NCBI RefSeq assembly: GCF_030814995.1
Contig: NZ_JAUSVX010000003.1
Location: forward strand, 186,001-250,000
Reading direction: 5' to 3'
DNA: 64,000 nt
DNA from: Labrys wisconsinensis
GTDB lineage: Bacteria; Pseudomonadota; Alphaproteobacteria; Rhizobiales; Labraceae
Part shown: in pieces, positions 26,164-35,036 of the stretch
How positions within the stretch are numbered: position 1 is the stretch's first letter
Layout: each line of letters starts with the position of its first letter
Notes under the pieces: generated by a model
Told to the model about the DNA's origin: nothing
Databases searched by the model: none
Seen by the model: only the letters and a program-made list of their open reading frames with translations
Position numbers and translations under genes: made by a program

Positions 26164-26883
26164 ATGGCCGACATCACCACCTGCACCGACGCCGACGACC
26201 TCGCCGACCGCGCGGCCGACTGGCTGGTCGATGCGATCGCCGCGACGCCGGGCCGGGCGGCGATCTGCCTTTCCGGCGGCTCGACGCCGAAGCGGCTCTA
26301 CCAGCGCCTCGCCCGCGATCCCTGGCGTGCCAGGCTGCCCTGGCCGCGCCTGCACTGGTTCTTCGGCGACGAGCGCGTGGTGCCGGCGGACGATCCGCGC
26401 AGCAACCAGCACATGGCGCGCGAGGCGCTGCTCGACCAGGCCCCGGTGCCGCCCGACCAGGTGCACGCCGTGCCGGTGGCCGGCCTCGATCCCGAGGCCG
26501 CCGCTGCCGCCTACCAGGCGGCGCTGGAGCACTATTACGGCGGCCCCGCGCTCGATCCGCAGCGGCCGCTGTTCGACGTCATGCTGCTCGGCATCGGTCC
26601 GGACGGCCATACCGCCTCCCTGTTCCCCGGCTCGCCGGCGCTGCGGGAGACGCGGCGCTGGGCCGTGGCCGGACCGCCCGGGCTCGAGCCCTTCGTGCCG
26701 CGCGTCACCCTCACCTTCCCCGCCCTCGCCGCCAGCCGGGCCACCGCCTTCCTGGTCAGCGGCGCCGACAAGCGGGCCATCCTGCCGCGCGTTCTCGCCG
26801 GCGAGGACCTGCCGGCGGCCCGCGCCGCCACGGTGCCCGGCGTGCGCTGGTTCGCGGACAAGGCGGCGCTCGGCGAGGCCTGA
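26164..26883 (+). CDS. pgl: 6-phosphogluconolactonase
   Basis: A 239-residue DevB-type lactonase that hydrolyses 6-phosphogluconolactone. Family motifs are ICLSGGSTPKRLYQRL, FFGDERVVPADDPRSNQHM and LLGIGPDGHTASLFPGS with the conserved acidic and His residues. It is the last gene of the gnd-zwf-pgl operon, in the order of substrate flow reversed. Nothing unusual. Confidence 0.95.
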   Translation: MADITTCTDADDLADRAADWLVDAIAATPGRAAICLSGGSTPKRLYQRLARDPWRARLPWPRLHWFFGDERVVPADDPRSNQHMAREALLDQAPVPPDQVHAVPVAGLDPEAAAAAYQAALEHYYGGPALDPQRPLFDVMLLGIGPDGHTASLFPGSPALRETRRWAVAGPPGLEPFVPRVTLTFPALAASRATAFLVSGADKRAILPRVLAGEDLPAARAATVPGVRWFADKAALGEA

Positions 26884-26966
26884 GCGCCGCGGCGCGGCTT
26901 GTGCAATGCGTCTGCAACCGGCGAGGCCCCTCGCGCGTAACAGCGATGGCCGTGGAGGGCCTCGCC

Positions 26967-27389
26967 ATGCGCATCGTCGCCGCCGTGCTGATCGCCACCC
27001 TCGCCTGGGCCCTGCCCCTGCCCGGCCGGGCGCAGACCGAGGCGGACACCGCCGCGGTCCAGGGCGTCATCCGCAACCAGCTCGAAGCCTTCAAGCGGGA
27101 CGACGGCGCGGCCGCCTATGCCTATGCCGCCCCGAACATCCAGCGGATCTTTCCCACCGCCGAGGCTTTCATGGCCATGGTTCGCGGCGTCTATCAGCCG
27201 GTCTACCGGCCGCGGCAATACAGCTTCGGCGCCCTGGAGTCGCGGGATGGGGTCCTCGTCCAGGCCGTCGAGATCGTCGACGCGGACGGACAGATCTGGA
27301 CGGCGGTCTACACCCTGGAGCACGAGCCGGACGGCAGCTGGAAGATCACCGCGTGCCATCTCGTCCGCAGCGAGGGCACGACGGCCTGA
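26967..27389 (+). CDS. Secreted DUF4864 domain protein
   Basis: A 140-residue protein with a Sec signal peptide (MRIVAAVLIATLAWALPLPG, then RAQT) and an NTF2/SnoaL-like DUF4864 domain: VQGVIRNQLEAFKRDDGAAA, PNIQRIFPTAEAFMAMV, YQPVYRPRQYSFG and WTAVYTLEHEPDGSWKI are the conserved blocks. The function of the family is unknown; a periplasmic role is expected. ATG 26967 is chosen because GGAGGG lies eight bases upstream and the signal peptide begins there. It follows pgl by 83 bp on the same strand. Confidence 0.8.
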   Translation: MRIVAAVLIATLAWALPLPGRAQTEADTAAVQGVIRNQLEAFKRDDGAAAYAYAAPNIQRIFPTAEAFMAMVRGVYQPVYRPRQYSFGALESRDGVLVQAVEIVDADGQIWTAVYTLEHEPDGSWKITACHLVRSEGTTA

Positions 27390-27568
27390 ACGGGGGATTG
27401 TCGCAGGCCGCCGCTGGGTTCCCGCGCGAAATTCGCCGACAGCGTTTTTGCGATTTGGCGGCAACGCCAAGCATCGCAAAGACGCGTCGAAACAAGGAGC
27501 CGGAGCAAAGCGGCGTTTCCGTCCAAACGCGCTTTGTTCTAGACAGGGGACGCACAGGATCCCTGCCC

Positions 27569-28411
27569 ATGCCCTCCCATCTCGTCTCCACCGACTGGCT
27601 CGCCGCGCGGCTCGGCGATCCCGGCCTCGCCGTCGTCGACGCCTCCTGGTACCTGCCGGCCCAGAACCGCAGCGGCGCCGAAGAATTCCTCGCAGCGCAT
27701 ATCCCGGGCGCCGCGTTCTTCGATATCGACGCGATCGCCGACCATGCCTCGGGCCTGCCGCACATGCTGCCCTCCGAGGCGGCCTTCGCCGCGGCTGCCG
27801 GGGCGCTCGGCATCGCCGAGACCATGGACATCGTCGTCTATGACGGCGCCGGCCTGTTCTCGGCGCCGCGGGTGTGGTGGACGTTCCGCGTCTTCGGCGC
27901 CCCGCGGGTCTTCGTGCTCGACGGCGGCTTTCCCGCCTGGACCGCCGAGGGACGGCCGGTCGAGTCGGGACCGGCGCGCCGGAGCCCAGCCCCCTTCACC
28001 GCCCGGCTCGACCGCGACGCCGTGGCCGGCGCCGAGGCGGTGGCGGCGGCCTTGCGGACGGGCGGCGCCACGGTGGTCGACGCCCGGCCGGCGGACCGCT
28101 TCGCCGGCGAAGCCCCGGAGCCCCGCCCCGGCGTGCGCGGCGGCCACATGCCGGGCGCGCGCAACCTGCCCGCCTCGGCGGTGATCGACCGGGGCCGCCT
28201 CGCCGCGCCGGACGCGGTGGCGAGCGCTTTCGCTGCGGCGGGCGTCGACGTCGATCAGCCGGTCATCACCAGCTGCGGCTCGGGCGTCACGGCCGCCATC
28301 CTGACCCTGGCGCTCGCCTCGATCGGCAAGCCGGCGGCAGCGCTCTACGACGGGTCCTGGACCGAATGGGGCTCGCGGGCCGACCTGCCCGTCGCCACAG
28401 GCAAGGACTGA
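27569..28411 (+). CDS. sseA: 3-mercaptopyruvate/thiosulfate sulfurtransferase
   Basis: A 280-residue tandem-rhodanese enzyme. The N-terminal inactive rhodanese domain contains VVDASWYLP and IVVYDGAGLFSAPRVWW. The C-terminal domain has the catalytic loop CGSGVTA with C236; CGSG[VI]TA is the loop of mercaptopyruvate sulfurtransferases rather than the CRxGxx of thiosulfate enzymes. It transfers sulfur from 3-mercaptopyruvate to thiols or cyanide in the cytoplasm. The symbol reflects this family assignment. The 179-bp upstream spacer from the DUF4864 gene should carry its promoter. Confidence 0.9.
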   Translation: MPSHLVSTDWLAARLGDPGLAVVDASWYLPAQNRSGAEEFLAAHIPGAAFFDIDAIADHASGLPHMLPSEAAFAAAAGALGIAETMDIVVYDGAGLFSAPRVWWTFRVFGAPRVFVLDGGFPAWTAEGRPVESGPARRSPAPFTARLDRDAVAGAEAVAAALRTGGATVVDARPADRFAGEAPEPRPGVRGGHMPGARNLPASAVIDRGRLAAPDAVASAFAAAGVDVDQPVITSCGSGVTAAILTLALASIGKPAAALYDGSWTEWGSRADLPVATGKD

Positions 28412-28420
28412 GGTCGCCCT

Positions 28421-28440
28421 CCCGGCGGCGGGCCGCCGGG
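28421..28440. terminator. GC-rich hairpin between convergent sseA and rlpA
   Basis: CCCGGCGGC (28421-28429), GG, GCCGCCGGG (28432-28440): a perfect 9-bp stem with a two-base loop in the 51-bp gap between two converging genes. No T-tract on either side, so it may act by slowing polymerase or with Rho. Confidence 0.45.
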
Positions 28441-28462
28441 ATCGGCAACGAGGCGTCCCGGC

Positions 28463-29980
28463 TCACTCCGCCAGGGCGGCGCCGTCCGCGCCGGCGCTGC
28501 GCGCCATGCCGACCACCGCGGCTGCCTCGGTGCGGTCGGCGAAGGGGCCGGCCTGCACCTGCCAGACCGTGTGGCCGCCGCGCTCATAGGAGAGCACCTG
28601 GACCTCGCCGGCCTGTGACAGCACCCAGCGCATGCGCTCGGCCCCGGCCTGGTCGGCATAGAGGCCGGCATTGACATAGATGTCCGGGCTCGGCTGGGGC
28701 GCAGCGGCGGCATAGGCCAGAACCGGCAGCACCATCGGCGTGTCGCCGAGGGTGGCGGCGGTGCCGACGATGTCGGCGACGCGCAGCTTCATCGGCACCG
28801 TCCTGATCAGGCGGGCACCGGCATCGGCGGTGTGCTGCGGCAGCTTGTGCAGGATCTGGGTCGGCTTGGCCTTGGCGGGGATCGGCGTCGCCGCGCCCGG
28901 AATGGTCAGGAGGTCGATCGAGCCGGCATCGGCGTTGACGGGCGCACCGATGGTGACGGCCGCCGGCGCGGCAACGCCAGGGGTCGCCGGTGCGGCGGCG
29001 GCGTTCTCCGGGGTCACGGTCGCGTTCGCCGGCACGACGACCGAAGCGACGCTGATCTCCGCCGGGCGCTCGGGCGGCAGCGGCAGCACGCCGGACTGAT
29101 AGGCCATGGTCTCCGCAGCCAGCCGCTCGGGCTCGGCGATCGCCGGCGGCAACGCCTCGGCCGAGGCGACGGCCGGCTGCGCCGCGGGCTGCGCCGGCGC
29201 CTGGTAGGCGGCGAGCAGCACGGGGGCCGGCGCCGGAGCCGGCGCCGCCGGGACGGGCGCGACGGCAGGTGCCTGCGCCACCATGGTGTCGGGCACGCCG
29301 CCCAGGTTCAGCTGCGCCGGCGAGCCGTCGGTGCGCAGCGAGGCCACCAGCATCGCCGTGTCCGACCCCGTCGGCTTGGCACGCCCGACATATTCGACCT
29401 TCACCCGGCCGGTGCCCTGCTGCTTGAACTCCAGGAGCTCGGCGGCGCGCCGCGACACGTCGATCACCCGCCCGCCGTGATAGGGGCCGCGATCGTTGAC
29501 GCGCACGATGATGGAATCGCCGTTCTCGAGATTGGTGACGCGGGCATAGCTCGGCAGCGGCATGGTCTTGTGAGCCGCCGTGACGTCATGCATGTCGAAG
29601 ACTTCGCCATTGGCCGTCAGGCGGCCATGGAAGTCGTTGCCGTACCAGGACGCGGTGCCGACGGCGCTGTAATTGGTGTCCTCGTGCGGGACGTAGCGCT
29701 TGCCCGCCACCACATAGGGCCTGCCCACGAGATAGACGCCGCGACGGGAGACGCCGGGGTCGATGGGATCGGCGCCCGCGACCAGCCGCGGGCTGGCGTA
29801 GACGCCGTATTTCGGATCCTTGGTGCGCTCGCCTGCGGTAAACGAGCTCGACGAGCAGTTGGCGAGCGCCAGGCACCCGACGGCCGTCATCGTCACTTTC
29901 AACAGCGGCACCGGAAAGCCCGGCACCGGTGACGCAAACGCCCCCCCCTTGGCCCATCGGGCCCGGACGCTATTTGTCAT
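28463..29980 (-). CDS. rlpA: RlpA family septal ring lytic transglycosylase with SPOR domain
   Basis: A 505-residue lipoprotein that cleaves peptidoglycan lacking stem peptides at the division site. A signal segment (LLKVTMTAVGCLALANCSSSS) holds the lipobox with Cys near residue 43. The double-psi beta-barrel spans about 108-200: GTASWYGNDFHGRLTANGEV, then NDRGPYHGGRVIDVS with the catalytic Asp. A long Ala/Pro-rich linker follows, and the C-terminal 75 residues (YVNAGLYADQAGAERMRWVL to WQVQAGPFADRTEA) are a SPOR domain that binds septal glycan. ATG 29980 is preferred to GTG 29983 because AAGGGA is seven bases upstream. The long linker makes it larger than the E. coli protein. Confidence 0.9.
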   Translation of the reverse strand: MTNSVRARWAKGGAFASPVPGFPVPLLKVTMTAVGCLALANCSSSSFTAGERTKDPKYGVYASPRLVAGADPIDPGVSRRGVYLVGRPYVVAGKRYVPHEDTNYSAVGTASWYGNDFHGRLTANGEVFDMHDVTAAHKTMPLPSYARVTNLENGDSIIVRVNDRGPYHGGRVIDVSRRAAELLEFKQQGTGRVKVEYVGRAKPTGSDTAMLVASLRTDGSPAQLNLGGVPDTMVAQAPAVAPVPAAPAPAPAPVLLAAYQAPAQPAAQPAVASAEALPPAIAEPERLAAETMAYQSGVLPLPPERPAEISVASVVVPANATVTPENAAAAPATPGVAAPAAVTIGAPVNADAGSIDLLTIPGAATPIPAKAKPTQILHKLPQHTADAGARLIRTVPMKLRVADIVGTAATLGDTPMVLPVLAYAAAAPQPSPDIYVNAGLYADQAGAERMRWVLSQAGEVQVLSYERGGHTVWQVQAGPFADRTEAAAVVGMARSAGADGAALAE

Positions 29981-30471
29981 CACTCAATCCCTTCCCCACG
30001 TTCGAAAGGTTGGCATGGGCGGCCCGGAAGCGCGCATGCCCCTTGCCTTTCGACGCGACCCGTTTCAATTGCCGCCGCGGGTTGACCCCGCGTGCGCAAC
30101 GCACTGTCTAACGCCACTCGTTGGACAAAGTCGCTCAAATGCGACGAAATTGCGGCACCGAGTCAAGATCGGTAAAGAGATTGTAGTCGAAACCGAGCAG
30201 ACGGGAAGCGAAAATTTGGCCGGCAACGGGATCGGCGACACTTGGCAAGGCTTGCTCGCATGCCCTTGATATCGGGAAATATTCCGAAATCTTCTCCCGG
30301 CCTGCACCGCTTCACCGCCACAATCCGCACGCCGATCACGCCTCATGCCGTGGCGGATCGGCGGCGAATCCGCGGCCGGCCGCGAGGGCGGAGAACCCGC
30401 GAGCGGCCCGCGGCCGCAGCCGCGCAGGCCGCTCTTGCAAAGCGCCACCGCTTCCCGCAAATGACGGGCAC
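29981..30471. other. Spacer between rlpA and tRNA-Ser(TGA)
   Basis: 491 bp without a supported gene. The part nearest rlpA should carry its promoter. AT content rises between about 30110 and 30300, with no convincing terminator or repeat. Open frames crossing it lack family signals and coding bias. Confidence 0.45.
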
Positions 30472-30558
30472 GGAGAGGTGGCCGAGTGGTTTAAGGCAGC
30501 GGTCTTGAAAACCGCCGTGGGGGCAACTCCACCGTGAGTTCGAATCTCACCCTCTCCG
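30472..30558 (+). tRNA. tRNA-Ser(TGA)
   Basis: An 87-nt class II tRNA. Acceptor GGAGAGG pairs with CCTCTCC, then discriminator G. The anticodon stem-loop GCGGT-CTTGAAA-ACCGC gives anticodon TGA, reading UCA and UCG. The variable arm and T-arm (GTGAG-TTCGAAT-CTCAC) are present. Unlike the other two tRNAs in the window, CCA is not encoded (CGG follows), so the tail must be added enzymatically. Confidence 0.94.
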
Positions 30559-30600
30559 CGGCCATCCCATGGGCGAGACCACAGCTGGCGCCCCTTTGCT

Positions 30601-31332
30601 CTAGAGGTCCACGACCAGCTCGACCCGGCTGCTTGCATAGGCCGTGTTGGCGTAGTTGAGCGGCGTGTCGGAGGAGTCGACGAGCGTCACGTCGGTTTCC
30701 AGGACGTGATCGACCGGCGCGATCTCCAGCTGGCGGGCCTCCTCGGGCCGCGGCGGGCGCGAACGGATGCGCAGGGCCTTGCGCCGGAAGTCCGCCACGC
30801 CATAGTCCCTGAATATCTTGCCGAAGGACAGCTGGCTCGTCGGCTCGGGACCGAAAGCCCTGAACACGTCGTCGATGTTCGGAAATCGCTCGAGCGGAAA
30901 ATAATTGCTGACGATGTTGATGGGCACGCCATCCGCCTCGCCGCGGAGGACCACGAAGGCCGTTTCGGAGCCGGGCGCGATGTCGAGGGCCTCGGCCGCG
31001 GCCTCCGGTGCCGGCAGGCGCGCGACCGACAGGACCTTTCGTGTCGGCACGCGGTTCGAATGGATCAGGTTCTGCTCGAACCAGCGCCGCGGCCCGAGCC
31101 GCATCTGCAGCGGATTGACCACGGCGTAGGTGCCGCGGCCCCGCTCCATCCGGACGATGCCTTCCGTCTGCAGCTGCGCCAGCGCGCGAAGCACGGTGTG
31201 GCGGTTGACGCCGAAGCGCGCCGCGAGGTCGTTGCTGTTCGGCAGGCGCCGATCCGCTTCGAACACGCCGCGCTCGATCTCCTTGATGAGAGTCTCGGAA
31301 ATCTGACGCCACCGGCTGACCCCGCTTTCCAT
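30601..31332 (-). CDS. GntR/UTRA (HutC/PhnF-like) transcriptional regulator
   Basis: A 243-residue regulator. The winged helix-turn-helix is at residues 1-75 (RWRQISETLIKEIERGVF, LPNSNDLAARFGVNRHTVLR, VRMERGRGTYAV). The UTRA effector domain follows, with APGSETAFVVLRGEADGVPI and NYFPLERFP. The LIKEIERG...VNRHTVLRAL...VERGRGT pattern resembles PhnF, the regulator of phosphonate/phosphate-ester uptake genes. It is divergent from a binding-protein/amidohydrolase operon. ATG 31332 is chosen with GGAGA about nine bases upstream; GTG 31338 is the alternative. I infer that it binds the 21-bp sites at 31381 and 38487, whose core AGTCTAGA resembles the GTCTAGAC half-sites of HutC-subfamily operators. 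Confidence 0.86.
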   Translation of the reverse strand: MESGVSRWRQISETLIKEIERGVFEADRRLPNSNDLAARFGVNRHTVLRALAQLQTEGIVRMERGRGTYAVVNPLQMRLGPRRWFEQNLIHSNRVPTRKVLSVARLPAPEAAAEALDIAPGSETAFVVLRGEADGVPINIVSNYFPLERFPNIDDVFRAFGPEPTSQLSFGKIFRDYGVADFRRKALRIRSRPPRPEEARQLEIAPVDHVLETDVTLVDSSDTPLNYANTAYASSRVELVVDL

Positions 31333-31356
31333 CCGCACCGTCTCCGTCGGCCATGG

Positions 31357-31381
31357 TCGTCACAAAAGTTTTGCGTGACGA
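31357..31381. promoter_or_regulatory. Inverted repeat in the GntR/binding-protein spacer
   Basis: TCGTCAC (31357-31363), 11 bases including the self-complementary AAAAGTTTT, GTGACGA (31375-31381): perfect 7-bp arms. It abuts the 21-bp shared motif on its downstream side and lies 25 bp upstream of the regulator start, so it could be an autoregulatory or second-protein site. A single TGACGA also occurs near the second copy of the 21-bp motif (38477-38482, minus strand). Confidence 0.5.
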
Positions 31382-31401
31382 TTCATACTATAAGTCTAGA
31401 A
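31381..31401 (+). promoter_or_regulatory. Shared 21-bp operator, copy 1 (upstream of binding protein 1)
   Basis: The site consists of ATTCAT, one variable base (A), CTAT, one variable base (A), AGTCTAGAA. The same site with T at both variable positions lies upstream of the second operon (38507-38487, minus strand): 19 of 21 bases match, in the same orientation relative to transcription. It is 178 bp upstream of the binding-protein start and 48 bp from the regulator start. The CTAGA core and the adjoining GntR/UTRA gene make that protein the likely ligand. Confidence 0.72.
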
Positions 31402-31579
31402 TGAAAAAGCGAGTCCGGCAATGGGAAGCGGTGTCGCGCAATCGGGTGAGCCCTCCTGGCGAAAGCGCCGGCGGCGACACCGTCCTCGACGCAGCCACGG
31501 ATCGACCGACCGCATCGATCCCGTGGCGCCGGCTTGTTCATCGCCAACCTCACATCGAGACAGCCTCGAGGAGTCGACC

Positions 31580-32911
31580 GTGAAACGATCCGCCTCCCGG
31601 AGCCGCGCCCTGCTCGGCCGCAGATGGCGCAGCGCCATCATCGCCACCGCCACGCTCTGCTTCTCCTGGCTCAGCGTCCCACCGGCCAATGCCGAGACAA
31701 TCTTGTCGGTTCTCTATGCGGTTCCAAGCAATTTCTCGAAACTGCATGATGAGCTGTCGCAGAAATTCACGCAGAAAAACCCGGACATCAAGATCGTCTT
31801 TCGCAGTCCGGCCAAGGACTACGAGGACGGCATTCAGCAGATCCTGCGCTCGGCCGTGGTCGGCGACACGCCGGATGTCGCGTTCATCGGCCTCAACCAG
31901 CTCCGGGTCCTGGTCGACCGGGGGCTCGCTGCGCCGCTCGACGAGCGCGCCGCGTCGGAGGGAGGCTTCGAGACGCTGGGCTCGATGAGATCCATCGTTT
32001 CGCTCGGCCGGGTGCAGGGCAGGACCTATGCGATGCCATTCGCGGTCTCGACGCCGATCCTTTACGTCAACGAGGACCTGGTCCGGGCGGCCGGCGGTGC
32101 CATGGACGCGTTCCCGACGACCTGGGACGGGGTCCTGGCGCTTTCCAGGAAGATCCACGCGCTGCCCAAGGCGCCTGTGGGCTTCTCGTTCCAGTGGGAT
32201 ACTTCCGGCAACTGGCTCGTTCAAGCCCTGGTCAACAGCCATGGCGGCAACCTGGCGAAGGACGGCGGATGCCGGGTCGGGTTCGACGGTGCCGCCGGAG
32301 CGTGGACGTTCGACACTCTCCAGAAATTCCACGACCAGGGCATGCCGGACCTCACCTGGAGCCAGGGCCGGCAGGCCTTCGACGCAGGCACCGTCGGGAT
32401 CCTCGCCGGCTCCACATCCTATGTCGCCCAGGCGACCCGGGTCGCTGCCGGCAAGTTCGCCTTCCGAACGATGCCCTTCCCCGACATGGTGCCGGGCGGC
32501 ACGCTGCCGGCGGGTGGTACCAGCGCCGTCATCCTCACCAAGGACCCGGAGAAGCAACACGCTGCCTGGGCCTATCTGAAGTTCGCGACCGGACCCGTCG
32601 GCCAGACGCTCATGGCAACCGACACCGGATACATGCCGGTGAACCGGATTGCCGTCGATGATCCGGCCCTTCTCGGCAACTATCTGAAGCAGAACCCCAA
32701 CCAGCTGACGGCGATCGCGCAGATGCCGCTGATGGCGCCGTGGGAGTCCTGGGCCGGACCGAACGGCATCAAGATCATCGACATGATCTCCAGCAAGGCA
32801 GAGGCGATCATTGCCGGCAAACTGCTTGCGCAGGACGGCCTGCGGCAACTGGTCGAGGAGGTGCCGCCGCTCCTGCCGGCGGACTGTGCCGTTCCGACGC
32901 CGCTCCAATGA
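31580..32911 (+). CDS. ABC solute-binding protein, UgpB-like (copy 1)
   Basis: A 443-residue family 1 extracellular binding protein, the group that includes UgpB (glycerol 3-phosphate and glycerophosphodiesters). The signal peptide is IIATATLCFSWLSVPPANAE near residues 20-40. Type-typical segments are TPDVAFIGLNQLRVLVDRGL, YAMPFAVSTPILYVNEDLV, FPTTWDGVLALSRKI and WAYLKFATGPVGQTLMATDT. GTG 31580 is chosen because CGAGGAG lies upstream and the lead peptide fits a signal. It is clearly paralogous to the protein at 37160. Its stop overlaps the amidohydrolase ATG (ATGA). No permease or ATPase is nearby, so it must work with transporter parts encoded elsewhere, or act as a sensor. Confidence 0.88.
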   Translation: MKRSASRSRALLGRRWRSAIIATATLCFSWLSVPPANAETILSVLYAVPSNFSKLHDELSQKFTQKNPDIKIVFRSPAKDYEDGIQQILRSAVVGDTPDVAFIGLNQLRVLVDRGLAAPLDERAASEGGFETLGSMRSIVSLGRVQGRTYAMPFAVSTPILYVNEDLVRAAGGAMDAFPTTWDGVLALSRKIHALPKAPVGFSFQWDTSGNWLVQALVNSHGGNLAKDGGCRVGFDGAAGAWTFDTLQKFHDQGMPDLTWSQGRQAFDAGTVGILAGSTSYVAQATRVAAGKFAFRTMPFPDMVPGGTLPAGGTSAVILTKDPEKQHAAWAYLKFATGPVGQTLMATDTGYMPVNRIAVDDPALLGNYLKQNPNQLTAIAQMPLMAPWESWAGPNGIKIIDMISSKAEAIIAGKLLAQDGLRQLVEEVPPLLPADCAVPTPLQ

Positions 32912-33837
32912 CGGAGGATCCGGCACCACCCGGCCGCTCCCCCTGCCCGGACGACCTGGCCGGGCTGAGCGGCCGGGTCGAAGGCTTCGAGATCTTCGAC
33001 ACCCACGTTCATTTCTGCGCGCCGGAGCGCTTCGACTATGCCTGGGGCGCGCGCGAGCCCGAGAGCCTGCGGCTCGCGGATGCGACCGACTATCGCCGAG
33101 CCACGTTCGGCCTCCCCGTCGGGACGATCGTGGCGATGGAGGCCGTGGTCCGGGCCGATCAGATCGAAGCAGAAGCAGCCTTCTTCGAGGAACAGAGCCG
33201 CATTGACGATAGGGTCCGGTGCATGATCCTGGGAACGGCGTTCGAGACCCGGGCGGACATGCGCGAACTGGTCGAGCGGGTGTCACGCTCTGCCCGTGTC
33301 CGTGGGCTGCGCCTCCTCAGCCGCTATGCGCGCAACCCGCGATTCTTCCTCGAGACGGGCGTCGCCGGGCTCATCGGCCGCTTCGCCGATCTCGGCCTCA
33401 TCTGCGAAATCGGCGTCTGGCCCGATGAACTGCCCAACGTCGCTGATTTGGCCAGGCGATGCCCGGCGACGACGTTCGTGCTCAACCATGCGGGCAAGCC
33501 GGATATTGCCGGCGGACGCTACGCGCCCTGGGCGGCCGATCTCGCCGAGTTCGCCGACCTGGACAACGTGGTTTGCAAGATGTCGGGCCTGGTCACATTG
33601 GCCGGAGCACATGCAGGCGCATGCGGCACGTTCGATCCCTACATCCGGCACGTGGTGCGGGTGTTCGGCGCAGACAGGGTCGTCTTCGGCAGCGACTGGC
33701 CCATGGTCGAGGCGAAGACCAGCTGCGCCGGCTGGGCAGCCATCGTTCTCTCGGCGCTCGCAGACCGCCCTCCCTCCGAGATCCGATCGATCATGCATGA
33801 CAACGCGGCACGGATCTACGCCGGCGCACCGCGATGA
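32908..33837 (+). CDS. Amidohydrolase family 2 (TIM-barrel metal-dependent hydrolase)
   Basis: A 309-residue PF04909-type hydrolase. The metal HxH is H33/H35 (FDTHVHF), the mid-barrel His lies in LNHAGKPD near residue 197 and the late Asp in FGSDWPMVEA near 275-280. Related enzymes hydrolyse lactones or amides or decarboxylate ring acids (for example fuconolactonase-type and 2-pyrone-4,6-dicarboxylate hydrolases). The GSDWP and NHxGKP signatures are close to the lactonase side. It overlaps the binding-protein stop by 4 bp, so the two are translationally coupled. Its substrate is presumably derived from the imported compound. Confidence 0.85.
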   Translation: MTEDPAPPGRSPCPDDLAGLSGRVEGFEIFDTHVHFCAPERFDYAWGAREPESLRLADATDYRRATFGLPVGTIVAMEAVVRADQIEAEAAFFEEQSRIDDRVRCMILGTAFETRADMRELVERVSRSARVRGLRLLSRYARNPRFFLETGVAGLIGRFADLGLICEIGVWPDELPNVADLARRCPATTFVLNHAGKPDIAGGRYAPWAADLAEFADLDNVVCKMSGLVTLAGAHAGACGTFDPYIRHVVRVFGADRVVFGSDWPMVEAKTSCAGWAAIVLSALADRPPSEIRSIMHDNAARIYAGAPR

Positions 33838-33896
33838 CCGCCCTGCCGGGCCTGCCGTGCGAGGCGGCGATGCCGGGCGTCGCCCTCCGTTCCCGC

Positions 33897-35036
33897 TCAG
33901 GCAGGCGATGCGAGCAGGGCGGCGACCCGCTCCAGGCCGAGCTCGACGGCCTGCCGATCCGGCGGCGCGCTCAGCGACAGCCGGACGGCCTGGGGCGCCT
34001 GCCCCTCGCCGACGGCGAACAGCCCGGCCGGACGCACCAGGACGCCGCGCTCGGCAAGGCGCGCGGCAAAGGCGTCGGCCCGGATGTCCTCGGGCAGGCG
34101 CAGCCAACCATGCATGCCGCTCGGTCCGCAGCGCAGATCGGCCTTCTCCAGGATCCCGAGCGCGATCCGGCGGCGCGCTCCGGTTTCCTCGCGGATCGCG
34201 GCGCAGATCGCCTCGGCCGCGCCGGACATGATCCAATCGGCGACGAGCGCGGTCATGAGCGGCGCGGCAAACCAATGAGAGAGCCGGCGCGCCGGGCCGA
34301 CGACGCGGTCGAGATCCGCGGCCGAGGGCGCCACGAGATAGGCGACGCGCAGGCCATGGGCGAGGCATTTGGTCAGCCCGCCGACATGCCAGGCGATATC
34401 GGGCGCCAGCGCGGCAATCGCCGGCGGCGCATCGCGGTCGAGCCGGCCGAGCGGGTCGTCTTCGATGATCGGCACGCCATGGCGACGGGCGATGGCGGCA
34501 AGCGCCAGGCGCCGGCCTTCCGAGGCGACGGACGTGGTCGGATTGTGGTCTGTCGGATTGCAGTAGAGCGCCTTCGGCCCGTCCCGCCGGCACGCGTCCT
34601 CGAAGGCTTCGGGCACGATGCCTTCGTCGTCGATGGCAAGGCCGGCAATCCGGACATGAGCCCGGCGCGCGAGATCGGCGATGACGCCGTAGGAGAGGCG
34701 CTCGGCCAGAAGCAGGCCGTTCTGGCCCACGAGCCCTTCCAGAAGGAGGAGAATGGCGCTCTGAGTGCCGTTGGTCACGATGATCCGCTCGGGCGGGATG
34801 TCGCTCCTGAAGCGCGGGCGCAGCCAGAGCGCCCCAACCCGGCGGTCCTCGGCCGATCCGCCAGGCACGGCATCGCGCAGAAGCAGGCCGGACTGCGGCT
34901 TCCCACCGACCCGTGGGAGCGCTTCGGCGAGATGATGGGAGAGGATCGGCGGCACCGGCGGGATCGAGCGCATGAAATCGATGATGTCGGCGGGCTCTTG
35001 CCGACCGGCCGGCGAGGCGATGGTGCTCTGCGTCAT
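33897..35036 (-). CDS. MocR-like aminotransferase lacking a DNA-binding domain
   Basis: A 379-residue fold-type I PLP protein. The order of motifs is NGTQSAILLLLEGLVGQ, then YCNPTDHNPTT (the Asn and Pro of the cofactor site), IIEDDPLGRL (the Asp that pairs with the pyridine nitrogen) and HVGGLTKCLAHGLRVAYLV, where the Lys in GLTK is the probable Schiff-base residue. The sequence is closest in style to the aminotransferase half of MocR/PdxR regulators, but the GntR-type N-terminus is absent: the frame starts at ATG 35036, overlapping the upstream gene by 4 bp. It may be a true aminotransferase acting on the amino part of the substrate. Confidence 0.8.
   Translation of the reverse strand: MTQSTIASPAGRQEPADIIDFMRSIPPVPPILSHHLAEALPRVGGKPQSGLLLRDAVPGGSAEDRRVGALWLRPRFRSDIPPERIIVTNGTQSAILLLLEGLVGQNGLLLAERLSYGVIADLARRAHVRIAGLAIDDEGIVPEAFEDACRRDGPKALYCNPTDHNPTTSVASEGRRLALAAIARRHGVPIIEDDPLGRLDRDAPPAIAALAPDIAWHVGGLTKCLAHGLRVAYLVAPSAADLDRVVGPARRLSHWFAAPLMTALVADWIMSGAAEAICAAIREETGARRRIALGILEKADLRCGPSGMHGWLRLPEDIRADAFAARLAERGVLVRPAGLFAVGEGQAPQAVRLSLSAPPDRQAVELGLERVAALLASPA

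Noticed and set aside
30065-30460. An open minus-strand frame in the rlpA to tRNA-Ser spacer
   Set aside because: No ribosome-binding site, no recognisable domain, and Cys/Arg-rich content typical of non-coding DNA in a GC-rich genome.
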